Shown: in pieces, positions 55,996 through 64,000 of the stretch
Numbering within the stretch: the first letter of the stretch is position 1
Layout of the letters: every line of letters starts with the position of its first letter
Source of the DNA: Tridacna crocea
Taxonomy: Eukaryota > Mollusca > Bivalvia > Cardiida > Cardiidae
Assembly: GCA_943736015.1 (NCBI GenBank)
Contig: OX031057.1
Span: forward strand, 36,914,501 to 36,978,500
DNA: 64,000 nucleotides
Direction: 5' to 3'
Notes under the pieces: generated by a model
Seen by the model: only the letters and a program-made list of their open reading frames with translations
Database searches by the model: none
Told to the model about the DNA's origin: nothing
Made by a program: the position numbers and the translations under genes

Positions 55996-56444
55996 AGGTA
56001 GAAAACATTGTGGAAATGGAAGAAAATGCTTGTTTTTGCTGCAATGTTGTATGGAAGAAAATGTTGGTTTTTGCGGCAATGTTGCAATGTTGTAAAAGTC
56101 TACGTTATTATTTGAATTCACATAAACGCGTTTGATGCCCGGGAGCGGGTGTCAACTTTGGTATTTTTCATTGGCCCACAGATTCGGCGCGAGTACTGAC
56201 GTAGTTCCCAGGAAGCAGAATCGAGAGAGATCAGTATAAGTTGTTAGAACTTGTTTCTCAATCGATATAGAATAAATAAGTTTAAAAAAAAAACAAAGTT
56301 TCGGATATGCCACCAACAGTATCGGAAATTTTGATTCTGTTTTAGAATTCATTTCGAGCTCGGTAAAATGGCCGTTTTCAACCGAAAACATGCAGTAAGG
56401 CTATAGATAGATTGTGTATCCAGGTGCGCGCCACCAAGTATCTA

Positions 56445-56956
56445 GCAAGAAAATAAACTCGTGTTTACTGTCGTATTTGTCCGTGTTTTTGTGGTATTTG
56501 TCAAAGGCAATGCCACCATGAGTTCAAGATTGAATTTTGAAGACCATGCATCGTATTTTATGCAAAGCCGAAGGAAAAAAACCAAATTAAACTCAATTTT
56601 TCTCAGGCAAATGAGTGTTTCGATAGCATTCAGACATGTAATTCGAAATGGCATGTTGAAATACACTGAGTGAGGCCATAGATCGTGAAAACACTAATTT
56701 TTGATTGAAAGTAATTTTCACTCGCTCCTAGCATTCTATTAGCGCAATGATATGAAATATCTTCTACCGATCGCTTAGTACTGGACATTTTTGTTGCAAA
56801 ACCAGTTCGTCCCATGGCTTGTTCATCCCATGGTCGCGCGCTAATCCATTTGATTGGGTATGGCTATTTATAGATCGAAATAATTGATTGTAATGTTGGA
56901 ATTAAATGTTAACGTCAAAAATATTTCAAATCATAGTTTTCAGTTAAAAACTTAAT
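56445..56956 (-). repeat. ~530-bp dispersed repeat, copy A'
   Basis: Inverted relative to 18836-19375, including GTTCGTCCCATGGCTTGTTC, CCATTTGATTGGG and the opposite ends. Confidence 0.7.
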
Positions 56957-58340
56957 TAATTTTATTAGATATATTCACGTAGTTTCTCTCTATATCCATC
57001 CTGCCAAGGGACACTACTCCTGACCCCTCCAAATGATCAAAGAAAGGCAACAAATACAAAGATAATTCTAACTTTGTCATGGGAATTCTCCCTTCAATCT
57101 AAAAGCCATTCATTTCCGTAGTATTTTTACTTTCCAGCCAATATTTGAAAATATTTGTCTTTTGCTTTCAAACCATTAATTCCTCATATTGGCTTCCTTG
57201 ACAAATACCACATCCGCGTTCTCAACGCTTTGATTTCTCTCTTTCATTATGGAAGATTGATTCAAGTATACAGCGAATGCAGTTATAAGGCTTGAGTGCA
57301 GATTTTTGTGTTTTCATCGAGATCTAATATGCAATTGCCTAATTACATGGCAATTGCCTAATTACATGGCAAATAACGCCTTCTAACATATAATAAGGCA
57401 ATTGCATTTTATATCTCAATGAAAACACAAAAATCTGCAAACAAGCCTTAAGTGGTAACATGGCCGTGTGGGTAATGATACTAGTTTCAAAATGGAAAAA
57501 GAAAAGAAATAAAGGATCTTAGTGATAACGTATTTAAAAGTATAGTACCTAGATTTCCATGATAAATGCAACCTTGGAGCAGAGCCCTGTGTTTGATGGT
57601 GACGTAATAAATATATCTACAATTTAAATTCCTTCCAAAATCTCATGTTCTTTCGAATGGTGTGGCAATAATGAACGGCAGTTTATATCATAAAACTAAT
57701 ATCTAATCGAACAATTGCATAACGATGGTATTTCTTGCGTAGATTTCAATAAAATTACCTGGTGTTCAGGGAGTGTACTGCTGAACTAAGTGCATTTAAC
57801 TATAGCGCAAGTATAGCATCATTAGGACTTCATATGGATCATTGCTCAGGTTGCATTGTGATGCACTCTGAATTTAGAAGTAAAAAAAAAAAAACAAACA
57901 CCTTTGATAAATTACAAAAATGATCTCCAAAATTGTTTTGGAAAGGCTCAGTCTTTTCTGCATCTGCAGTTCATACTTATCATCAATCTCAGTACACTCG
58001 GATGTTTCATTTGGTAGTGCACCTTTCCAAGTATTTGTTGTGTTTCGGTAACAATGTTTTTAACAACAAGCGTAAATGTTCAACCTCAGCGTTAAGGCCA
58101 CTAAGCAGAGAAGCAGAAAAACAACGTTCAGACTAACAATCTCATAGTTTTCAAGCTATACGAGTACGAGTATTCACAAACTGCGACCCAGAGTAAATAA
58201 ACTAATAGGTTTCCTTAAGACCCGACTAAACAGCATCATCATTGTACATGTAGATGCCTTAAATGTAAAAAAACACAAAAGAACGATGTTAAGTTTAAAA
58301 GTCTTATCTGCATTTACATTCTGATGCATGGTGAATATTT
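56957..58340. other. Intergenic, downstream of the C4-like gene
   Basis: Apart from the inverted repeat at 57287-57450, nothing was recognised. Confidence 0.5.
57287..57450. repeat. ~160-bp inverted repeat with internal duplication
   Basis: AAGGCTTGAGTGCAGATTTT / AAATCTGCAAACAAGCCTT ends; inside, GGCAATTGCCTAATTACAT is present twice in tandem. Confidence 0.8.
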
Positions 58341-58813
58341 TCACTTTGAACAAACAACGCAGGTTAACTCTTTCCCTCTTGTATATGGATTAGAAGGAAT
58401 CTCTCCGGCGGCCTCCACAAAATAGAATAAATCGCCATTTGCATTTCCTCCTTGACCTGCGATAATTTCTGGATTCCAATCTACGCACTTCATATCGGCC
58501 CTGTAATGAGTGTGATGGTCCGTCATCAAGTATCCGGAATACTCCAGGTGCCATCCTTCATAGCACTCCATTCGAGCAGGAACCATCAGTATGGTGGATC
58601 TTCCGGAAATTTGGCATACTGCACAAGGAACATTTTCGTCTTCAATTGATTTTCCGAAAATGGACGAGAGCCTGCTGTTTTCTTGATACTCTGCGCCATA
58701 GATGTAGCAACTCTGTTGCCCTGGAAATGACCTGTCAAACTGAGGGTCCTTAGGTAGACAGATGGTGTTGGACGGACCGCCGGAGTGAGTATTATGACTT
58801 CCACTGGCATATC
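58341..58813 (-). CDS. C4-like gene last exon: Cys-rich globular domain
   Basis: Acceptor ACCATTCACAG. The exon is open through 156 codons to TGA 58341-58343, with seven cysteines and the family motifs YIYGAEY, PARMECYEGW and LTCVVC. Confidence 0.85.
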
Positions 58814-61800
58814 CTGTGAATGGTTGAAAGCTTTGTTATATGTCGGGACCAAATCAAGTTGCTTTTGCTTTTTGTTCGAAAAGCTATTTAGATGTTTGTA
58901 GAAAATGTAATAAGTACCATCTGATATTTGATGTACGCAGTCCGATATTTCATGAGGTACGTTTACAAAGTATCTTGAAATATGAGCATTTAGTACTACA
59001 TATTTCTTTATAAATCAACATATAACATTAACAGTTCTAGTGGAAGTTTTGCACCTTTGTCTCTACAACACAATCCCCGATACAAAGAGAAGCGGAAATA
59101 GTGTGGTAAAGTAAGAAAATGTTGGTAACAAGAACTCGTGCCTTTTCCCACAATTTTTCAAATCTATTACAGATCGTCGGCTTATTTGTAAAAATATTAA
59201 AATTGTTGTCTGCAGATTGCTTGAATATGGAAGAGTCGATAACCTATTGCTTTGGAAGGGGTTAATATTAAAGAATTACATAGTCATGTTAAATTTGATA
59301 TGTTTCATTAGTACCAAAACGACAATAGTCAGCAACACATACACCGTCATTAATTAACACCGTCATTAATCAACATTTTCTCCATAATCTTTTCATTTTC
59401 TTAAGTCATTATGTAAGTGAACTATATTTACGAAATAAAAGGGGTCAGGCTTTAAAGTCAGTGTTAAAGTGTAGGACTTGTAACCTGGAGCCCCAGGCTA
59501 GAGCCCCATCCGATCTGCCGGGAGTATCCCTGGGTAAAACAACTCAGGGTACCAGCCTTGCATTCGTGAAACTAAGGAAATACATGAATATGTGAGCCGT
59601 CGCCGTGATCATTACCGTAATAATGTTGAAAGCGGAGTAAAACATCAATCATCAGTTACTATATACAGGTCTTACAATATAATTTTTGCCAGTTTTCAAC
59701 CTTTTGAAGTTTTTTTAAACTTCAGTATCATTCACATTCAAATTTAGACAAATTTTCATAAAACATTTTGAAATATGAAAGAGATAAGAAAACAAAATGC
59801 ACGGCATAGATACTACATTCAGTGTAACTGTACAGAAAGGTCATAATAGCGTCGAGTTATTACTAAGCTATGATAGAGATTTTGAAACTAAATATAACTC
59901 AAACTTCCAAGTACCTTCATATACAATGCTTGATTCCTTTGGACAGGTGGTTCTACCCCATCTTATATATGTTGCTGATAGACCTAAAATACATTTAGAT
60001 AATTCTAATGTTATGTTAATCTTGGTATGCGTAAAGCAGTCGGTATGCGTAAAACAGTCACTGAGGATAAACTTGCCATATGGGCATTTTTTTCCAGCTT
60101 TGTATTAAGCGATATATATACACATTTAACTTGTATAGTGTTTCCACTATCCAATACTCCATATAGAGAAAGTTTTAGCAATCGATATCTATTTTAAACA
60201 TTGTGTGACGAACGCTTTTATCGGTAAAAATCATTTTTTGACCAACGATCAACACGTCGCTCTTGATGTAGTCAAGCCGCTCTTAATGTGATAAAAGTAA
60301 TCAGACATAACACATCTATTACGATAAGCCATACTCTAGCAAAATGTGATTTAATGTATATCTCTTGTTCATTAAACGAAACAACACATCACAGAATAAT
60401 GGATCCAGAAAGCCCAGTTTGTCTAACAACTGTCTGGATCAGTACGTCCTGTGACATGTAGAAAACCGACTAAGAGCAAAGTGGTTCCACGCAGGTTTAG
60501 TTGACCTGGGGTAATTCTTTCTGCAGATGCACGAAACAGAAGATGGCCCAAATATTTTTATCAAAGAAACACTTAATAGAAACTCTCATAAACTGTACAT
60601 GGAAAAAAATCAAGAACAAATATAAAATTTGCAACAGGTCTTAAAACAGCTTGGTGTTTTTTAATGTGTATTTTACCCGAAGAAAAGCATCTATTGCAAT
60701 CGATCACAAGATTTAACTATACTACTCAAACTTTGATAGGGATCACTTACATATTCTGTATGGGTTTATAAGTTACAACAGTTTTGCATAATCTCTTTAC
60801 CATACTGTAACACTCTAGATTTGACCAAGTTGAAAGCATTTGCTGACCAAAAACTGAATGCAACGTGCACTATGCTGTCTGTAATAGGGTAGAAAACATT
60901 GTTGAAAAAGGAGAAAATGCTGGTATCCAGCATTTTCTCCTTTTCCAACAATGTTTTCCAAAGGCTTCTTTCTCAGTGTCTTAAAAGTCGACATTGTGAG
61001 GTAAAGGCTTAAAGATCCATTTCCACCTGTCACTTTATTGCTCAGTGTGGCAATGTAACTTATCGTAAAACCATACATGATACATGCCACATATGCATTT
61101 AGAGTGAATCTTTTAGGGTGATCCCTAGCAAATTTTGAGTAGTATAGAACTGTCGCATAGCGGACAAATACATCAATCAGAAAATTGTAGATGAAGCAGC
61201 AGTCAGACAACGGAAATGTTTTTCAAAACAAAGTTTACCCGTGACCTTGAAGTTTGACCCGTGTGATTTAAAAAAAAATATAGCGTCCGTATAGGTCATT
61301 ATCAACACTTGTATGAATATCAAGGTCCTAAGTCAAAGAGCTATTGAGTTAGAGCATGAAAACCGTAAACTGTCAAAGAAAGTTCACCAGTGATCTTGAC
61401 CTTTTACCCAATGGAGCATCCTCTTGCGTCGGGAGTAACACTTTTATAAAAAAAAAAAAAAGCTCAGGGCTTATGGACTAGAGCACGCAAACCAAAACAT
61501 GGTCGGATTGACGGATTGACGTACGGACGGACGTACGGACATGGTAAAACCAGTATACCACCTCTACTTCGTAGGTGTAGTGTATGCTAGTAATACCTTC
61601 GTCAGTTCATAACCGTTATTCCCCTAATATTTTCCTTTGACTACAAAAGTAGTAGTACTATAAAGATCATCTATCTCATTTATGACATTCATTAAGCTTT
61701 GTCGTCAATAATATATCAGAAGCAGCTGTTTAAAACCCGGGTGGAAAATATCACATGGAACATTCTTCTGCTGCCGAAGAGAAAGTATCCCTAAAACAAA

Positions 61801-62805
61801 GACAAATATAAAAAAGCCAAAGATTTTCTGTAGATTGCATTTTATTTCATGCTTCCTGGTAGGATATCGAGAAATAGCAGTGAAAATATTTTTCTATTTA
61901 CACTGGTACCACCAGTGAAAATACCGATTTTCACGTTCTTGTTGTCTAGGTAAATTGCGCGTGCCTCACAACCAAATGGGAAATATGACGTCATATACCT
62001 TAGATTTCTCGCGCTTGACGTAATATTGTAATGCGTTGCTATGCGGGAGGGGTACGCCACGGGGAATAACGGAAAAGAATTGTACAGGATTTTGATAAAG
62101 CTTCTCCCAGAAAGGGTTAAAAGCATGAAATAAATAGAATATTTGTTTTTTTCGGTGAAAGATTGAAATATATTTCATCTCGTGAATACCATCGGTAATA
62201 TTTCCACTCGTGGCTGCGCCACTCGTGAAAATATTTCCGATGGTGATCAGTCGATGAAATATATTTCGATCTTTCACCGAAAAAAACAAATATCCTCTTT
62301 GTATTTGCGCCTAGAATTCTACTAATAGTCACAATAATAGCGATAAATTATTCCCAATTTGTTTGATACATTACAAATAATTGCATAAAAATAAATGAAA
62401 ATGATATTGTTTACCTTCGAGAAATATCGATGTCTGGTTTCTCAGTTCCCGTAAGTCACCGGAGAAGCGGAATATTTTGTTCTCAAAGTCATTTAACTGA
62501 TGAGCCGTCTCTTTTCCAACGTCGACAAACTGTTTATTTATATTTGTTTTATGCTTATTTAGCTCAGACATCATGTTCTCTTTTTCCTTCAATATTATAT
62601 CCAGTTCTTTGTTCACCTTTAAAGCCAAGTCCACAATATCAGATTGAGATTTAGTGATACTGTTGAACATATTTTCTACTTTAAACTCCAATCTGACCAT
62701 CTTTTCAAGAAGCTGCTCTTCAAATGAAAATTTGTTGCAATGTGGTTCTTGTCCATAGACAACAATATTGCTGCAAAGGAAAACCATACAGAAGAATATT
62801 TCCAT
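58341..62805 (-). CDS. Secreted short-chain collagen C4-like protein with coiled coil, 2-3 exons
   Basis: Exon 62415-62805 encodes a signal peptide (MEIFFCMVFLCSNIVVYG, cleavage likely before QE) and then about 110 residues of charged heptad-like coiled coil. The last exon, 58341-58813, encodes a Cys-rich globular domain: YASGSHNTHSGGPSN, CLPKDPQF, SCYIYGAEYQ, NVPCAVCQ, PARMECYEGWHLEYSGYL, GDLFYFVEAAG, ELTCVVCSK and a stop. This domain pattern is that of the proteins annotated in molluscs as short-chain collagen C4-like. Outer exon phases agree (1 to 1), and a candidate micro-exon at 61737-61790 fits the same phase. With it the protein is 305 residues; without it, 287. No Gly-X-Y repeat is seen, so the name describes the C-terminal domain only. 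The function is probably extracellular; nothing more can be said. Confidence 0.75.
59065..59266 (-). mobile_element. Decayed hairpin MITE in the C4-like gene intron
   Basis: ACACAATCCCCGATAC start, a remnant hairpin and GTTGTCTGCAGATTGCTT flank, ending GGAAGGGGTTAA. Confidence 0.5.
59460..59655 (+). mobile_element. Probable SINE remnant
   Basis: GGAGCCCCAGGCTAGAGCCC...GTGAGCCGTCGCCGTGATCATT and a ...GGAGTAAAACATCAATCATC tail resemble the 3' half of a tRNA-derived SINE. The Pol III boxes are not clear. Confidence 0.35.
59656..60717. other. C4-like gene intron, no feature recognised
   Basis: AT-rich. A 103-codon open frame at 59797-60108 shows no family resemblance and is not called. A missing small exon of the C4-like gene could be here but was not found. 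Confidence 0.45.
60718..61146. mobile_element. ACTACTCAAA-ended MITE with resident hairpin MITE (inverted homolog of 21.3 kb)
   Basis: ACTACTCAAACTTTGATAGG at one end and CCTAGCAAATTTTGAGTAGT at the other. Without the inner element it is about 200 bp, matching the 21.3-kb copy. Confidence 0.75.
60787..61012 (+). mobile_element. TTAA hairpin MITE, type 1, resident in an ACTACTCAAA element
   Basis: Loop centre CTGGTATCCAG and arm CATTGTTGAAAAAGGAGAAA; TTAA end at 61009-61012. Same host site as 21452-21676. Confidence 0.88.
61200..61600. repeat. Dispersed bivalve-type repeat with hairpin end
   Basis: Contains two units of GTGACCTTGA / GATCTTGACC-like text, an A-run, GACGGACGTACGGACATGG and a terminal hairpin (ACCACCTCTACTTCGTAGGT). 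It resembles the ends of the tandem-unit elements. Boundaries approximate. Confidence 0.35.
61737..61790 (-). CDS. Candidate 54-nt micro-exon of the C4-like gene
   Basis: Acceptor CTTTGTTTTAG; phase 1/1; encodes ILSLRQQKNVPCDIFHP. Spliced to the last exon it reads VPCDIFHPGYASGSH, resembling the WGxxxCPxxxxxxYxGYAxGSH motif of the family. The donor (CCGG|GTTTTA) is weak and the Trp-Gly is missing. Confidence 0.3.
61846..62139 (+). mobile_element. ~290-bp MITE (TTTCATGCTT ends), copy 2
   Basis: TTTCATGCTTCCTGGTAGGA to GGGTTAAAAGCATGAAATAA; hairpin CACCAGTGAAAATACC / GATTTTCAC inside. A left-end copy is at 25588-25790. Confidence 0.8.
62140..62292. mobile_element. GTGAAAGATCGAAATATATT palindromic element, copy 2
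   Basis: Same layout, again directly after a TTTCATGCTT MITE, 123 bp past the C4-like exon 1 donor. A third, decayed copy is at 11350-11490. Confidence 0.87.
62415..62805 (-). CDS. C4-like gene exon 1: signal peptide and coiled coil
   Basis: The start at 62805 gives a clean signal peptide. A longer in-frame start upstream (MLLIKAFCVCSY...) would also be hydrophobic, so the exact start is uncertain. Donor GAAG|GTAAAC, phase 1. Confidence 0.72.
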
Positions 62806-64000
62806 CGTAGTTGTTGTGGATACTGGGTGAGCTTTTTCCTGTACTTCGTTCGAAAGCAAAGAAATGTATGAACAGACGCAAAATGCTTTAATTAATAACA
62901 TAAGACATTGTTTAACGATCCCGACATGATTTCTCACGCTTTAAACATTCATTCCCACGTATTCACTGGTAAAAAAAACCTGTTTTACATTAGTTCTCCA
63001 CTTCATTTTGTTTGTAATTAATAAAAGCAAGATATGAAAGTCGGCTCATCATGACGGAAATAACGCTTATGCTGCTAACACTGAAATTTTGCGGATAGTG
63101 TACGTCACGATCACACTGCGTACAATATACAGTCTGATCTTGCATCTGCATTTGTCCGATAAGGATTTACTTCAAAAGGTAGATCTAATTAAATTTGAAA
63201 TAATTTTATTCGACGTTTTACTTTAGGCTTAAAAGTTTAATGCAACTTACCGAGTAGGGAAAGGGTTAAACATGGTTGGTGTGCGATAATTGAGTTACCC
63301 CTGGATGATTGAATGCATGCTAAACTTTCATCATATAGCAGACGGTGAGTAAAAAGCCTCGAGATTTTTGTCAGGGCAGGGGGTCATTTAATGGAATACA
63401 ATGATACACTGATAATAATTGTTTTTTTGTACAATGCAGCTTAAAATTAATAAGGTCGGCGGCTGAAAATATTAGTAAAGTATTGCAATAAAACTAAACG
63501 ATATTCGATTCCTTTCCGTATATATGTAACACCGAAATTTTGTAATATATTGTTTTTTTCACACATATTTTCATTTGGCATGCGAATTCTAATAGCACAA
63601 TTCAACTGCATTCAACTAAGTTTCAAAATATGACCAAACAAGCCAAGTGCTGTCACCGACAGTCATTCTAGGATATTAATATCATGAAATAACCAGCAAA
63701 GTCACAGAACCATAAAAAAAGCGTTGTCAATGACAGGAGCAGAAGCCGTGCCCAAATTAATGCAGATACCTATATTCCAACTTTAAGTAGGAATGTGTTG
63801 CCTAAATTGCTTAAAAAAATCAATACCTCCTGTAAAGTTATTGAGGAATTGCTTATGTTCACACCATTATGGTCCAGAATGTTTGAGCTGTCCTTAATAA
63901 TTGGGGATGCCTTAAATAAAGATGTCCTTTTGGGATACAGTAGTTAGCTCCCAAATCATTAAGTCCTTGACAAGATCTGTTAATTGACTTAAAACTGTTC
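62806..64000. other. Upstream of the C4-like gene; no gene recognised
   Basis: Contains one decayed GATCTTGATC-type repeat (63090-63165). A promoter for the C4-like gene would be expected here but no clear TATA or initiator was picked out. Confidence 0.5.

Noticed and set aside
59797-60108. 103-codon plus-strand frame
   Set aside because: No family resemblance, ends in a duplicated short motif (GCGTAAAxCAGTC); probably chance.
3091-61210. A recurring peptide ([17 protein letters not shown] and variants) in many short open frames on both strands
   Set aside because: It is the translation of the hairpin of the TTAA MITE; the palindrome makes similar peptides appear on both strands. No coding selection or start context.

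Overview
The window is animal genomic DNA, most likely from a bivalve mollusc. It is AT-rich and intron-rich, two of its genes are clear orthologs of animal genes, a third belongs to a family typical of molluscs (the short-chain collagen C4-like proteins), and it carries many palindromic MITEs, tRNA-derived SINEs and tandem-unit elements of a kind seen in bivalves. The species cannot be fixed from the sequence; a heterodont clam or mussel is a guess.

Three multi-exon host genes lie on the minus strand. (1) PRDM12 (5897-17811): six exons with matching GT-AG borders and phases give a 316-residue protein with a PR/SET domain and three C2H2 zinc fingers. (2) Aspartyl/asparaginyl beta-hydroxylase, ASPH (23241-44326): eight coding exons in perfect phase give a 518-residue type II membrane protein with TPRs and a complete catalytic domain, without the long acidic luminal stretch of the vertebrate protein. 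A promoter-like cluster (inverted CCAAT, two CREs, a YY1-like motif) lies 0.45 kb upstream. (3) A secreted short-chain collagen C4-like protein (58341-62805): a signal peptide plus coiled-coil exon, a possible micro-exon and a large C-terminal exon. One further unassigned exon-like segment sits at 46505-46603. The three genes show no sign of working together.

Most of the rest is mobile DNA. The dominant element is a ~229-bp MITE that ends in TTAA plus CCC or CTC and carries a ~70-nt near-perfect hairpin in its middle. There are about 31 delimitable copies and a dozen decayed ones. Three are inserted into other copies of the family. Others ride inside two further MITE families (a 370-bp family with GGTAGTAGACC ends and a ~200-bp family with ACTACTCAAA ends) at the same site in independent copies. 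The hairpin core exists in two sequence versions, each self-complementary, and one copy combines type-1 flanks with a type-2 core.

Other mobile DNA: a 5'-truncated LINE (34927-38034) with an 11-bp target duplication, inserted into a tandem-unit element inside ASPH intron 2; an internally deleted mariner (52575-54148) whose transposase is interrupted by a frame-restoring, intron-like GT-AG segment; a 1.13-kb TIR element with an internal TATA box (39589-40719); two or three tRNA-derived SINEs; a tyrosine-recombinase fragment; and at least eight more families of palindromic short elements. Microsatellites are common. No retroviral, Polinton, rRNA, functional tRNA or CRISPR feature was recognised.
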